Positions 1-9,385 are shown, counted from the first letter of the stretch. The stretch is 64,000 nucleotides of DNA from Candidatus Sulfotelmatobacter sp. (GCA_030041475.1 JASHNU010000073.1:204674-268673), one strand, 5' to 3'. Numbers and translations are program-made. The notes: a model not told the origin generated them from the sequence alone.

Positions 1-732
1 CAAGATTTCGGAGATCTTGTGGATGTCCTGTTCGAACACACCCAAAGTGTTGGGATTGGTGAGCATGAGGGCCGCGACATCTTCGTTCATTTGCGCCTCG
101 AGCGAGGCGATGTCGACCATCCCGCGCGAATCAGATTTCAGATTTTCGACCGCGTAGCTCACCATGGCGGCAGTGGCCGGATTCGTTCCATGGGCGGAGT
201 CGGGGATCAGAATTTTCTTCCGCGCGTTGCCTTTGGATTGGTGATACGCGCGTACCATCAGAAGGCCAGTCATTTCGCCGTGTGCACCTGCGGCAGGCTG
301 CAGCGTGATGGCGTCCATGCCGGTAATCTCGATCAGGCATTCGCTCAGGGTTTTGATGATGCGCAGCGCACCCTGGGAAATTTCTTCCGGCTGGTAGGGA
401 TGCGCGTTGGCAATCCCCTCCACACGCGCGACCGCTTCGTTCACGCGCGGGTTGTATTTCATAGTGCAGGAGCCGAGCGGATACATGCCGAGATCGATGG
501 CGTAGTTCCACGTCGAAAGCCGCGTGAAGTGGCGGATAATCTCGATCTCGCTCACTTCAGGCATGGCCCCCAGATCTCTTCTTTCCCAGGCCCCGAGCAG
601 CTTTGTGGCATCCGCTGCGGGCACGTCGAGCGGCGGAAGCTTCCAGGCGGCTTTGCCGAGAGAGGACTTTTCGAAAATCAGGCCTTCGTTTTGACTGACG
701 TGACGCGTGGCTTTACGGGTCATGTGCTTCAT
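1..732 (-). CDS. gcvPB: Glycine dehydrogenase (decarboxylating) subunit 2, N-terminal part
   Basis: Second subunit of the two-subunit P-protein of the glycine cleavage system, which decarboxylates glycine with PLP and loads the aminomethyl group on GcvH. The 244 visible residues begin [11 protein letters not shown] and contain the family segments [33 protein letters not shown] and [14 protein letters not shown]. The usual length is near 480-500 residues, so about half, including the PLP lysine (expected in an NLHKTF-like motif), lies outside the window to the left. The start ATG at 732-730 overlaps the gcvPA stop as ATGA, which indicates translational coupling. Identification is secure; only truncation by the window edge limits it. 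Confidence 0.95.
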   Translation of the reverse strand, partial: MKHMTRKATRHVSQNEGLIFEKSSLGKAAWKLPPLDVPAADATKLLGAWERRDLGAMPEVSEIEIIRHFTRLSTWNYAIDLGMYPLGSCTMKYNPRVNEAVARVEGIANAHPYQPEEISQGALRIIKTLSECLIEITGMDAITLQPAAGAHGEMTGLLMVRAYHQSKGNARKKILIPDSAHGTNPATAAMVSYAVENLKSDSRGMVDIASLEAQMNEDVAALMLTNPNTLGVFEQDIHKISEIL

Positions 733-2108
733 CGCGTCACCTCTTGCAGGCCCACCTCTTTGCCGGAGCGCACGGAGCGTTCGCTCTCAGCGACGAAGCC
801 GGCAGCGGTATCGATCGTGCTCCGTGTGGTGAGTTCTGTGCAGCACCACAGGGCCGCATTCCCCAATTCCGGATAAAACTTCTCCAGCGGGAGTCCGCCG
901 ACAATCTTGTGCCCAAGCAGGCGGCTGTTGATGGCGCGGGGATCTTCGCTGGTCTGCACCACAAATTCGTTGAAGCGTGGTGAGCCGCCGAAGAGAATCT
1001 TGCTGTGCTTCGCGAATTGCGCTGCTGCGTAAGCAGCCTTTGCCAGATTCTGTTTCGCCAGTTCCTTCAGCCCAACCTTCCCGTACACCGTCATGAAAAT
1101 GTTAACCATGAGCGCGACCAGCGCCTGGTTCGTGCAGATATTCGAGGTCGCCTTCTCCCGCCGGATGTGCTGTTCCCGGGTCGCGAGAGTCAGCACGAAG
1201 CCGCGCTTGCCCTGCTTGTCGGTCGTTTGCCCGACCAGGCGGCCGGGCATCTGGCGGACATTTTTCTCATGCGTCGCGATTACGCCGCAGTAGGGACCAC
1301 CGAAACCCATGGGCACGCCAAAGGACTGCGCTTCCATGGCGATGACGTCAGCCTGCCGCGGCGGCTCAACGATTCCAAGCGAAACAGCTTCTGCAATCGA
1401 GACCACCAGCATCGCTCCATTTTTGTGGGTGATTTCGGCGATAGCGTCTACATCTTCGATAGCGCCGAAGAAATTTGGCGACTGGATGAGCACGCAGGCC
1501 GTTTCGGCGGAAATTGAACTCTCGAGTTCTCTGCGGTTCACGCGACCATCGTCTCCGAAGCCCACGAGCGAGAGCGGCATGCCCTGATGTGTGGCATAGG
1601 TTGTCAGCACTTCGCGGTATTCGGGATGCAAACTGCGCGCCACAACCACTCGCCGGCGACCGGTCAGGCGCACCGCCATCATCACCGCTTCGGCCGCGGC
1701 GGTCGAGCCGTCGTACATCGAGGCATTGGCCACTTCCATGCCCGTCAGTTCGCAGATCATGGTCTGGAATTCAAAGATCGACTGCAGCGTGCCCTGAGAA
1801 ATCTCAGCTTGATAGGGCGTATAGGCTGTAAGAAATTCGCCGCGCGAAATCAGGGAGTCGATGATGACGGGCCGGTAGTGAAAGTACACACCCGCACCCA
1901 GAAAGCTGGTGTAGCCGTCGCCATTTTCGCGCGAGCGCTGGCGGAAATAGTCCACGATTTCCGATTCCGCCATCTGGCGCGGGATGTTGAGGTCGCGAGC
2001 GAGGCGATACTCGGCGGGAATGGGTGCGAAAAGATCGTCAACCGAGCGAAAGCCAATCGCCTTCAGCATGGCTTCGCGGTCAGCAGGTGATTTGGGTAAG
2101 TAGCGCAT
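729..2108 (-). CDS. gcvPA: Glycine dehydrogenase (decarboxylating) subunit 1
   Basis: First subunit of the split P-protein (459 residues, normal for the two-gene form found in many bacteria and archaea). It starts [15 protein letters not shown] and carries the family segments [46 protein letters not shown] and GGPYCGVIA. It acts with gcvPB as a heterotetramer in the cytoplasm and transfers the glycine aminomethyl group to lipoyl-GcvH. The stop overlaps the gcvPB start by 4 bp. A 139-bp gap separates it from gcvH. That gap holds a palindrome, AGTGACCCGAATCACT (2203-2218), that resembles the CRP-type sites elsewhere in the window. Confidence 0.96.
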   Translation of the reverse strand: MRYLPKSPADREAMLKAIGFRSVDDLFAPIPAEYRLARDLNIPRQMAESEIVDYFRQRSRENGDGYTSFLGAGVYFHYRPVIIDSLISRGEFLTAYTPYQAEISQGTLQSIFEFQTMICELTGMEVANASMYDGSTAAAEAVMMAVRLTGRRRVVVARSLHPEYREVLTTYATHQGMPLSLVGFGDDGRVNRRELESSISAETACVLIQSPNFFGAIEDVDAIAEITHKNGAMLVVSIAEAVSLGIVEPPRQADVIAMEAQSFGVPMGFGGPYCGVIATHEKNVRQMPGRLVGQTTDKQGKRGFVLTLATREQHIRREKATSNICTNQALVALMVNIFMTVYGKVGLKELAKQNLAKAAYAAAQFAKHSKILFGGSPRFNEFVVQTSEDPRAINSRLLGHKIVGGLPLEKFYPELGNAALWCCTELTTRSTIDTAAGFVAESERSVRSGKEVGLQEVTR

Positions 2109-2202
2109 AGGAAGCTATATCGATGTATTCAAGGCCGACAACGATTCGTATGCTCCGTTTGAGTCCAGACCAAACATTCTAGATTGCGGATTTCACCGGC
2201 GA

Positions 2203-2218
2203 AGTGACCCGAATCACT
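2203..2218. promoter_or_regulatory. Possible CRP-type palindrome before gcvPA
   Basis: AGTGA-CCCGAA-TCACT is a perfect dyad with the N6 spacing of the sites listed further right. It lies about 95-110 bp upstream of gcvPA in the gcvH-gcvPA gap. It is a lone site about 15 kb from the others, so chance occurrence is a real possibility. Confidence 0.3.
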
Positions 2219-2247
2219 CGCAATCGAAAATCTGTAATCGAGAACTG

Positions 2248-2637
2248 TTAGTGGCCCGCCTCTTCGGCTACGAATTTTTCGTAGTCTGCAGCCGAGAGCA
2301 AGGCCTTCAGTTCGGCCGGATTTTTCAGTGTGATCTTCACCATCCAGGAACCGTGGGCGTCTTTGTTCACATTTTCCGGAGAAGTGGCCAGGGCGCCATT
2401 CACCTCGGTCACCGTGCCTGAAGCCGGCGCGAACAAATCTGATACCGCCTTTACCGATTCGACCGTACCGAAGGTCTTGCCGGCGACGAGTTCCGTGCCA
2501 GCTTTGGGGACCTCCACAAACACGATGTCACCGAGCGATTGCTGCGCGTAATCGGTGATACCGATAGCAGCAGCGTTGCCGTTCACCTGGATCCACTCGT
2601 GTTCCTTGGTGTATTTGCGATCTGTGGGGTAGGCCAT
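2248..2637 (-). CDS. gcvH: Glycine cleavage system H protein
   Basis: Lipoyl carrier of the glycine cleavage system (129 residues, normal length). It starts MAYPTDRKYTKEHEWI, and the lipoylated lysine is K63 in the motif ESVKAVSDL. It shuttles the aminomethyl group from GcvPA/GcvPB to GcvT. It lies 57 bp after gcvT on the same strand, in the order gcvT-gcvH-gcvPA-gcvPB, so one operon is likely. Confidence 0.97.
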   Translation of the reverse strand: MAYPTDRKYTKEHEWIQVNGNAAAIGITDYAQQSLGDIVFVEVPKAGTELVAGKTFGTVESVKAVSDLFAPASGTVTEVNGALATSPENVNKDAHGSWMVKITLKNPAELKALLSAADYEKFVAEEAGH

Positions 2638-2694
2638 AAACCTTTCGCTCCTGGCTGCCAGCTTACGTCTGTAATGCTCTTTCCTTGTTCGCCG

Positions 2695-3843
2695 TTAGGC
2701 CGCTTTCTTCGGTCGCTTGTAAAACGGCGTCGGCACGACCACCGCCCCAGCGCCCTGCCCACGAATTTCCACTTTCAGGTTATTGCCGACTGCGCCAAAC
2801 TCCAGTGGAACGTAGGCCAGCGCAATATTTTTCTTCAGGAAAGGTGCCGGGGAGCCACTCGTGACATAGCCGATCTCGCGGCCGCCCTTATCGAGAACCT
2901 TGTAGCCATCGCGAGCGATGCCGCGCTCCGTCATTTCAAGGCCGACGAGAGTTCGCTTCAGACCAGCGGCTTTGGCCCTTTCAAGCGCCGCACGGCCGAT
3001 GAACTCGAGCTTCTCCATTTTGCAGAAGCGGTCGAGAGCGGCCTCCCAGACATTAATCGTATCGGAGATCTCGTGGCCGTAGAGCGGCAGCTTGCCCTCC
3101 AGGCGCAGTGTGTTGCGGGCGCCCAAGCCGCAAGGGACGGCCCCGAACTCCTTGCCAGCAGCCAGAATTTCGTACCACACGCGCGCGCTGGTGGCCTCAT
3201 CCGAGGGAATGTAGACTTCGAACCCGTCTTCCGCCGTATAGCCGGTGCGGCCCATCAGAATCTGATTGAGGCCGCAGAGTTTTCCGTGCGTCACCCAATA
3301 GAATTTGACGGCGCTGAGGTCGGCGTCGGTCAGCTTCTGCAAAAGGTCAACCGCCTTCGGACCTTGGATGGCGATCTGCGTGTAATCATCGGAAAGATTT
3401 TCGACGGCGCAGTCGAACTGGCGCGTGTTGTCGCGCACCCAGCTGAAATCTTTTTCGCGTGTGCCCGCATTGATAACGAGCAGATATTCGTCGGCGGCCA
3501 GTCGGTGCACGATCACATCATCTACAAACGTGCCTTCAGGATAGAGCAGCGCGGAGTACTGCGCCTGCCCGATCGCCAGCTTCGACGCGTCGTTCATGGA
3601 GATGTGCTGAACGGCGCCGAGGGCCTGCGGGCCGGCGAGGCGGATGTCGCCCATGTGGCTGACGTCGAAAATGCCGACGCTGGTGCGCACGGCAATGTGC
3701 TCATTGATGATTCCGCAGCCAATGGCCGCGGGATATTCGACCGGCATGTCCCAGCCGTTGAACTCCACCATCTTCGCGCCCATCTGGCGATGGACGGCGT
3801 TCAGCGCGGTTCTGCGAATGGCAGGGGCCTCGACCGAATGCAA
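2695..3843 (-). CDS. gcvT: Aminomethyltransferase (glycine cleavage T protein)
   Basis: Tetrahydrofolate-dependent enzyme that releases ammonia from aminomethyl-lipoyl GcvH and makes methylene-THF. About 382 residues. The N-terminal IRRTALNAVHRQMGAKMVEF and WDMPVEYPA, the internal DVSHMGDIRLAG, and GRTGYTAEDGFEVY are typical of GcvT. No ATG exists near the N-terminus. I chose TTG at 3843-3841 because GAGG (3853-3850) sits 6 nt upstream of it; another in-frame TTG at 3855 has no ribosome-binding site. First gene of the gcv operon. I looked for a glycine riboswitch in the 100 bp upstream and saw none. Confidence 0.95.
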   Translation of the reverse strand: MHSVEAPAIRRTALNAVHRQMGAKMVEFNGWDMPVEYPAAIGCGIINEHIAVRTSVGIFDVSHMGDIRLAGPQALGAVQHISMNDASKLAIGQAQYSALLYPEGTFVDDVIVHRLAADEYLLVINAGTREKDFSWVRDNTRQFDCAVENLSDDYTQIAIQGPKAVDLLQKLTDADLSAVKFYWVTHGKLCGLNQILMGRTGYTAEDGFEVYIPSDEATSARVWYEILAAGKEFGAVPCGLGARNTLRLEGKLPLYGHEISDTINVWEAALDRFCKMEKLEFIGRAALERAKAAGLKRTLVGLEMTERGIARDGYKVLDKGGREIGYVTSGSPAPFLKKNIALAYVPLEFGAVGNNLKVEIRGQGAGAVVVPTPFYKRPKKAA

Positions 3844-3952
3844 AATGGACCTCAATCAGCCAGCGGCGGCAGGTCTGGCGAGTTGCTGTGACTGTTTACC
3901 GTAACACGCGCTTTTTCGGCGGGTCAAACGGAAGGCGGAGCAGAGAAGTGCT

Positions 3953-4549
3953 CTACGTCGTCTCCCAGTCCAGCCATTTTTCGACGGTCATGGGTTGCCA
4001 CTCTTCGAGCGCTTCGAGCAGTGCGGGCACCGAGTCCCGCGCCAGCACCAGGGCTCGATTTTCCGGCTTGAGGAAGCGTTCTTCGACGGCATGGTCGAGC
4101 ATGGCGAGCAGCGGAGAATAATATCCCAGCACGTTCAGAATGCCGCAGGGCTTGGCATGCAGCCCGAGCTGTGCCCAAGTGACGATTTCGCAGAACTCTT
4201 CGAGCGTCCCGAAACCGCCGGGCAGGGCGACAAATGCGTCGGACAGGTCGGCCATCAGGGCCTTGCGCTCGTGCATGGAGCGCACAACATGGAGTTTGGT
4301 GAGACCGCGATGCCCGACTTCCAGCGCCATCAGATGCTCGGGGATCACCCCCACGGCCTCGCCGCCAGCGGCCAGGGCTGCATCGGCAATCGCTCCCATT
4401 AAGCCGACCTTTCCTCCGCCGTAAATGAGCCCGATCTTGCGCCGCGACAATTCGACGCCCAACTGCTCGGCACAGGCGCGATACTCAGGACGATTGCCTG
4501 CGCTGGAACCGCAGAAGACGCAGATTCGCTGAATGGCGGCATTCTTCAT
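3953..4549 (-). CDS. LOG family protein (TIGR00730-type Rossmann hydrolase)
   Basis: 198 residues, full length for the family. It has the nucleotide-binding motif GGGKVGLMG (residues 44-52), SMHERKALM (about 91-99) and the hallmark PGGFGTLEE (110-118). These are the catalytic motifs of the lysine-decarboxylase-like/LOG phosphoribohydrolases, which release the base from nucleoside 5'-monophosphates (cytokinin riboside phosphates in plants and some bacteria). The true bacterial substrate here is unknown. It lies between ftsI and gcvT on the same strand with about 75 and 100 bp gaps, so it may be read through from the division cluster or have its own promoter. Confidence 0.9.
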   Translation of the reverse strand: MKNAAIQRICVFCGSSAGNRPEYRACAEQLGVELSRRKIGLIYGGGKVGLMGAIADAALAAGGEAVGVIPEHLMALEVGHRGLTKLHVVRSMHERKALMADLSDAFVALPGGFGTLEEFCEIVTWAQLGLHAKPCGILNVLGYYSPLLAMLDHAVEERFLKPENRALVLARDSVPALLEALEEWQPMTVEKWLDWETT

Positions 4550-4624
4550 TCGCTCATTCTAAGTCGAGGAGAAGTGGAAAACTGGCTCAGATTAAGGTGG
4601 GGACTTCGCGGTGGTTGGTGGGTG

Positions 4625-6826
4625 TTACCTTCCGAACTGCACGGTCACCCGCGTTCCGGCGGTGACACGCGTCCCTGCGGCGGGCGACTGCTGGCGGGCG
4701 ACGCCACTGCCGACGGCGTCGAGTTCGAGGCCTGCGTCTTGCGCTGCTTCGACGGCACCGCGCACGGTTTTGCCCACAAATGACGGCACAATGATTCCGC
4801 CCTGTTCCACGTTCAGAACAACAGTTCCAGTTGTGGGTGAGGCAGTGGTCATAGCGGGGCTCGGCATGGCACCGATCGAAGACGCACCTTTGGCCTGGTC
4901 TGATGGACTGGTCGCAGCAACGGTCTGGCGCATCGCCGCCTGGACTACCTGTGCGTCGCTATTGGCCTGCGCCAGCGAGGGCGCATGCGTCACGCCAGGC
5001 TTGGCGACATCCGAGGAATCCATGTTCACTTCGGCTGACTCTAGCGGCTCGCCGGGGTGATCCGGAGTTCCCTCCTCCAGGTCTTTATCCTGAGTCTTCG
5101 CCCGAGCCAGCAGCAGTTGATGTTGCGGCGCCAGCGGCAGATCGTGCGGCACGCGCAGATATTCGAGCACCTGCTGCGCGATGCGATGAAACACCGGAGC
5201 CGAAACCTGGCCGCCCTGGTGCAATCCGACGGCTGAGTCGAGAATAACGGCGACCACGATCTGCGGATTGTTCACCGGTGCGAAGCCGGCGAAGGAACCG
5301 ATATATTTCGTTTTCGAATACGCTCCGGTGGCGGGGTCAACCTTCTGCGCCGTGCCGGTTTTTCCCGCCGAGCTGTAGCCCTCGAGAATTGCTTTGCGTC
5401 CGGTACCTTCGAGCACGACTTTCTGCATCATCGAGCGCATCTCGGCGGCCGTGTAAGAAGAGATCACGCGATGTGACGCGCCCGGGTGAAACGCCACGGT
5501 CTGCGGCTGGTTGGAAGACTCGACCGTTCCCGCCAAAATTCGCGGTGCGACCCATACACCGTCGTTGGCAAAGGTCGAAACCAGGTCGGCGAGTTGCATT
5601 GCAGAAATCCCGATTTCCTGTCCCATCGAGATCGCGGCAATCGAAACTTTCGACCAGCGGCTTGGTGGCTTGGTCAGTCCGCGCGTCTCGCCGGGCAGTT
5701 CAATGCCGGTCTGCTGCCCGAATCCGTAAGCGCGAATGTATTTGTAGAAGCGTTCGTCGCCCAGGCGCAGCGCGATTTTGATGGCGCCCACATCGCTCGA
5801 CTCAGCTAGCACTCCCCAGACCGGCAGCAGCCCGTGCGGCTTCGAGTCGCGGATGCGCATGCCGTTGTAGACGATCGATCCCATTTGGCAGTCGAAGACC
5901 TCGTTGGGATTGGTCAGCTTCTCCTCGAGCGCGGCGGAAATCGTGACCAGCTTGAAGGTCGATCCCGGCTCGTAGATGTAGCTCACGGCACGGTTCGTCA
6001 GAGCCGCCGGCGTGATCTCTTTTCGCAGGTTAGGGTTGAACGTTGGCCGGTTGGCGAGTGCCAGAATTTCTCCCGTGTGCGGGTTCTCGACGATGACAGT
6101 CCCGGCGATTGCCTGCGTGTCGTGAATCGCCTGGTCAAGTTCTTTCTCGGCGATGTACTGGATGTTCTTGTCGATGGTCAGGACCAGGTTCTCGCCCGGC
6201 TCGGGTTGCCTCTCGACGTCGGAGAACCACTGCTTGCGCGCATCAACGGAGATGAACATTTTTCCGTCGCGGCCGCGCAACTGATCGTCAAATTCGTGCT
6301 CGATGCCGCTCTGGCCCGAATCCTCCATACCTACTGAACCGAGCACCTGCGCCGCCAGATCGCGCGCGGGATAGAAACGCTTGGGCTCTTTCTGGAAGTG
6401 AATGCCCTGCAGACTGAGCGACTTGATGCGCTCGATGGTCTCGTCGTCGGCTTTGCGCGCCACCCAGCAGAAAGTCTTGTGCACGCGGCAGTCGGCCAAC
6501 ACGACGTTCGCGTCGTCACCTGTGATGCGCGTAATCAGTGAAATCGCGGTCGGCAGGTCTTTGACTTCCGTAGGCACTGCAAATGCAGAATCCACCATTA
6601 CGGACATGGCCAGTTCGCGCCCGGCGCGGTCGTAGATGACGCCTCGTTTGGCAGCCAGCGGAATCGCCCGCTGCTGCTGGTGTCCCGCCTGCTTGACAAA
6701 ACTGCCGTAGCCGAGGATCTGTAGGTAGACGAGACGGCCGCAGATGGCAACGCACCAGATCAGGAGTGCCGCGCCCAGAAGGTAGAGGCGGAAGTTCTTG
6801 CTCAGGTTGGAGTCAGTTGCGGACAT
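4625..6826 (-). CDS. ftsI: Peptidoglycan transpeptidase FtsI/PBP3 with C-terminal PASTA domain
   Basis: Class B penicillin-binding protein of the divisome, 733 residues. There is one N-terminal membrane helix (about 12-35), a PBP dimerisation domain (about 55-210), and a transpeptidase domain with active-site serine S289 in GSTFK, SSD at 343-345 and KTG at 489-491. A long low-complexity linker (about 590-670) leads to one PASTA domain at the C-terminus (GGIIVPSFVGKTVRGAVEAA). The PASTA domain may bind peptidoglycan. It follows ftsL with a 264-bp gap that contains a palindromic repeat. murE, which usually follows ftsI in dcw clusters, is not the next gene. Confidence 0.95.
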   Translation of the reverse strand: MSATDSNLSKNFRLYLLGAALLIWCVAICGRLVYLQILGYGSFVKQAGHQQQRAIPLAAKRGVIYDRAGRELAMSVMVDSAFAVPTEVKDLPTAISLITRITGDDANVVLADCRVHKTFCWVARKADDETIERIKSLSLQGIHFQKEPKRFYPARDLAAQVLGSVGMEDSGQSGIEHEFDDQLRGRDGKMFISVDARKQWFSDVERQPEPGENLVLTIDKNIQYIAEKELDQAIHDTQAIAGTVIVENPHTGEILALANRPTFNPNLRKEITPAALTNRAVSYIYEPGSTFKLVTISAALEEKLTNPNEVFDCQMGSIVYNGMRIRDSKPHGLLPVWGVLAESSDVGAIKIALRLGDERFYKYIRAYGFGQQTGIELPGETRGLTKPPSRWSKVSIAAISMGQEIGISAMQLADLVSTFANDGVWVAPRILAGTVESSNQPQTVAFHPGASHRVISSYTAAEMRSMMQKVVLEGTGRKAILEGYSSAGKTGTAQKVDPATGAYSKTKYIGSFAGFAPVNNPQIVVAVILDSAVGLHQGGQVSAPVFHRIAQQVLEYLRVPHDLPLAPQHQLLLARAKTQDKDLEEGTPDHPGEPLESAEVNMDSSDVAKPGVTHAPSLAQANSDAQVVQAAMRQTVAATSPSDQAKGASSIGAMPSPAMTTASPTTGTVVLNVEQGGIIVPSFVGKTVRGAVEAAQDAGLELDAVGSGVARQQSPAAGTRVTAGTRVTVQFGR

Positions 6827-6844
6827 CGACTGTATTCACTTGTC

Positions 6845-6954
6845 TGTCATCCTGAGGCCCGCGCTTTGTTATGGGCCGAAAGATCTATGCAACTTCCCAC
6901 CAGCGCCTTGTTAGATGCGAATTGCATAGATCTTTCGCTTCGCTCAGGATGACA
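6845..6954. repeat. Palindromic dispersed repeat, two head-to-head units
   Basis: Outer arms TGTCATCCTGAG (6845-6856) and CTCAGGATGACA (6943-6954) are exact reverse complements. The inner arms CGAAAGATCTATGCAA (6877-6892) and TTGCATAGATCTTTCG (6922-6937) are a perfect 16-bp match. This is two copies of one unit in opposite orientation. Related single units occur at 9386-9427 and 9446-9485. It lies between ftsL and ftsI, so it would form a long hairpin in the division-cluster mRNA. It encodes nothing recognisable. Confidence 0.9.
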
Positions 6955-7090
6955 ACGCTCCCGAAGAACGTTTGAGACAAATGTGGCGGCCCATGGACCG
7001 CAGGGCCGCCGTCAAAATGTTGCTGAGCCATCTTCCGTTGAGCTATGCTCAGCCCGTCCAGAATTAAAGAAGTCGGACCTGCTCAAATCT

Positions 7091-7567
7091 CTACTGCCCG
7101 GCGATCGTTACCATCACTGCGCTTGCCATCACCGGGCCCTGGCCATCGGCGGTAGCGCCGTCCATGCGGATCACCTGCCCAGGATTCGGCGGGACCAATC
7201 CCATCCGGCGCGCCAGCACGTCAATGCGCTCCGGGTCGCGCAGCGAGGCTTCTTCCAGCATGAGCGCATGGTTCATCTCAGTGAGCGAGTTCAGGTCGCG
7301 CTTGGCCGACTCGATCTGATAACCGTATTCAATGGCGCGAAAATGCTGCCAGGTATAGCCGAAAACGAGCACGAACAGGAGAACCAGGGCCGCGCAGAAC
7401 TGCTTCATTTCTTCATTGCGGCGCGCGTCTTCCATCTTGACCAGCCGCGAATTGTCGATGGCCTTGGAGAAATAAATCTCCGGCGTGCCCGTCCAGAACG
7501 GACGCCGCTGCGCTGCAGTGCATCCTGCCGTCAAATCCGCGTTTCGAATTGCCGCCGCTGCCGCCAT
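7091..7567 (-). CDS. ftsL: Cell division protein FtsL-like
   Basis: 158 residues with one transmembrane helix (about 55-73, AALVLLFVLVFGYTWQHF), then a short periplasmic coiled coil (about 78-115) ending in the LARRMGLVPPNPGQVIRM type of motif typical of FtsL. It is a bitopic divisome scaffold that recruits FtsI together with FtsB and FtsQ. Position after rsmH and before ftsI supports the call. The ATG (7567-7565) directly follows the TAA of the upstream small ORF (TAAATG), which suggests translational coupling. Sequence conservation in this family is low, so the call rests on topology and order. Confidence 0.87.
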   Translation of the reverse strand: MAAAAAIRNADLTAGCTAAQRRPFWTGTPEIYFSKAIDNSRLVKMEDARRNEEMKQFCAALVLLFVLVFGYTWQHFRAIEYGYQIESAKRDLNSLTEMNHALMLEEASLRDPERIDVLARRMGLVPPNPGQVIRMDGATADGQGPVMASAVMVTIAGQ

Positions 7568-7777
7568 TTATGCCGCCCCTGTCAGGACTGGATCGTGATC
7601 CGTGAGTGGAATCTGCATAGCAAAGCTCTCCAGAGAGAAGATCGCCTGCAGTTCTTCCGTAATGCGCTGCTGCTCTGCTCTTTGCTCAGCCCGCCGCTCG
7701 GCCCGTTCTACGGCCGTGATCAGATCGCGGATGACCGTTCCCGTGTACATTCCCGTATTCGCTCTGCCCGTGTTCAT
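7568..7777 (-). CDS. Small protein between rsmH and ftsL, function unknown
   Basis: 69 residues, no membrane helix. The middle is a strongly charged helix with an AERRAEQRAEQQ repeat (about 25-37), followed by a segment LQAIFSLESFAMQIPLTD. I do not recognise the family. It is read in the same direction as the division genes, 160 bp after rsmH, and its stop codon abuts the ftsL start. That makes coupled expression likely and supports that it is real. It could be a lineage-specific division-cluster protein. Confidence 0.6.
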   Translation of the reverse strand: MNTGRANTGMYTGTVIRDLITAVERAERRAEQRAEQQRITEELQAIFSLESFAMQIPLTDHDPVLTGAA

Positions 7778-7937
7778 GGCCCACTACCTACCTCAATTGG
7801 ATTCCTACCACGGAACCCGTTCCTGCCCGCCCCAGCGGATTCTATTGCCACCTCGCGTCCGCATTGGTTGCAACCTGATCTCTAGACCCGGCACCGCCAT
7901 GACAGCCATGCCGGGAGCTCCAGCAGGTTTTCCGGAG

Positions 7938-8888
7938 CTAAACTCTTTCCGCGGCTCTCAGCTTCGCGCTGCGCGCCCGCGGATTGCGATCTCTTTCTTC
8001 TTCGGATGCCGTCACCGGCTTCCTGGTCAGCACCCGGAAGTACTTGTACTTTTTTTCGCCGTCGCGGAAGGCATCCTTTACGATGCGGTCCTCCAGCGAA
8101 TGAAAACTGATCACCACCAGGCGTCCACCGGGCTTCAGAATCCGAGGCGCCGCTTCCAGCAGCGCCCGCAGATCGTCCAGTTCGCGGTTTACGAAGATTC
8201 GAAGAGCCTGAAAGGTGCGCGTCGCGGGATGAATCTTTTCGGCCCGATTCATTGGCCGGGCCGCGGCTGATATCACGTCCGCAAGATGTGCGGTAGTTCG
8301 TATCGGCCGCGACCGGCAAATGGCTCTGGCGATTCTCCGCGACCTCCTTTCCTCTCCGAATTCGTAAATCACATCGGCAAGCTCACGCTCGTCGAGGTGG
8401 TTTACCACTTGTTCGGCGGTGCGCTCCGACTGCGGGTCCATCCGCATATCGAGCGGCCCATCCGCCTGAAAACTGAATCCGCGCACGGCCGAGTCTAGCT
8501 GCAGGCTGCTGACTCCCAGGTCGGCCAGAATGCCGTCGATGGTCCCTGGTTGCTGCCCGTTTGCAATTTCTGCAAACGAGCGATGCAGCAGCGTGGTCTC
8601 CGGCCAATCCGGTTGTTCGCCAACGACTGACGACGAACGACCAACGACCAGTTTCTGTCGCGCAATGTCCAGCGCTCCCGGGTCCTTATCGAGCCCAATC
8701 AAATGTCCCGGTGCGCCGAGGCGTCTTGCGATTTCGTAACTGTGCCCGCCCAGGCCCACCGTGGCGTCGATATAGGTCCCGCCACGCCGCACGGATAAAA
8801 AGTCGATCGCTTCTTTTAAAAGAACCGGAACGTGTCCAGCTTCCCCACGTCCAACCCCCTGAGGGGTATATGTTGAACCCTCGCCCAT
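7938..8888 (-). CDS. rsmH: 16S rRNA (cytosine(1402)-N(4))-methyltransferase
   Basis: SAM-dependent methyltransferase (MraW) acting on C1402 in the 30S decoding site. 316 residues, normal size. The conserved segments HVPVLLKEAIDFL, the SAM loop DATVGLGGHSYEIA, ADLGVSSLQLD and TRTFQALRIFVN are visible. The ATG at 8888 gives a short extra N-terminus (about 17 residues) before the conserved HVPVLL. It lies 46 bp downstream of mraZ. That gap contains a perfect 10-bp stem-loop (8899-8930). Confidence 0.96.
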   Translation of the reverse strand: MGEGSTYTPQGVGRGEAGHVPVLLKEAIDFLSVRRGGTYIDATVGLGGHSYEIARRLGAPGHLIGLDKDPGALDIARQKLVVGRSSSVVGEQPDWPETTLLHRSFAEIANGQQPGTIDGILADLGVSSLQLDSAVRGFSFQADGPLDMRMDPQSERTAEQVVNHLDERELADVIYEFGEERRSRRIARAICRSRPIRTTAHLADVISAAARPMNRAEKIHPATRTFQALRIFVNRELDDLRALLEAAPRILKPGGRLVVISFHSLEDRIVKDAFRDGEKKYKYFRVLTRKPVTASEEERDRNPRARSAKLRAAERV

Positions 8889-8898
8889 ATTTCGGGGC

Positions 8899-8930
8899 CC
8901 CCATCAAACATGCCCTTCGCTTTGATGGGG
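8899..8930 (-). other. Stem-loop between mraZ and rsmH
   Basis: CCCCATCAAA (8899-8908) and TTTGATGGGG (8921-8930) form a perfect 10-bp stem with a 12-nt loop, right after the mraZ stop and just before the rsmH start (8888). There is no U-tract, so it is not a standard terminator. It may stabilise or partition the mRNA. Confidence 0.6.
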
Positions 8931-8934
8931 CTGA

Positions 8935-9375
8935 CTAGATGCCCAGTTCGTCGAGCGTCTTCGCATCGTCAGGCGTAATCTTGTCTTCCACCACTTGCTT
9001 GCGATACGCCTCCAGGTTGCGGACCTCCAGATACTTCTGATAGCCCACTACTGCGACGTCGCCCTTCAGTTGTGCCGCATCGCGCAACAACTGCGGCAGC
9101 AGCAGCCTTCCCTGCCCATCCATCTCCACTTCTTGTCCCCAATATCCGGTCGTGCGCAGGAACTTGATCTTTGTAGGGTTGTACGTCGACAGCCCGGCCA
9201 GCTTCCGCTCGATCGCCTCCCACTCCTCGAAGGGATAAAGTTGAGCAATAGTCCCGTCCAGGCTCGTGATGTAGAATTTCTGCCCATACTTCTCGTCGAT
9301 CACCCGCTTGAACTCGGCCGGGACCTTGAGGCGTCCTTTTTCGTCGACTCGGGTTGGATGATTGCCGCGAAACAT
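8935..9375 (-). CDS. mraZ: Transcriptional regulator MraZ
   Basis: 146 residues with two SpoVT/AbrB-type half domains, each with a DxxGRL.xP signature: DEKGRLKVPAEFK (about 11-23) and DGQGRLLLPQLLRD (about 85-98). It is the DNA-binding regulator that heads the dcw cluster and represses its own promoter in E. coli. Three matching repeats overlap the promoter about 335 bp upstream (9692-9746), which fits autoregulation. Confidence 0.96.
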   Translation of the reverse strand: MFRGNHPTRVDEKGRLKVPAEFKRVIDEKYGQKFYITSLDGTIAQLYPFEEWEAIERKLAGLSTYNPTKIKFLRTTGYWGQEVEMDGQGRLLLPQLLRDAAQLKGDVAVVGYQKYLEVRNLEAYRKQVVEDKITPDDAKTLDELGI

Positions 9376-9385
9376 GGCGTTTGTC

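Noticed and set aside
3844..3952. Glycine riboswitch before gcvT
   Set aside because: I looked for the conserved glycine aptamer core in the leader and found no match; the gap is also too short for a tandem aptamer.
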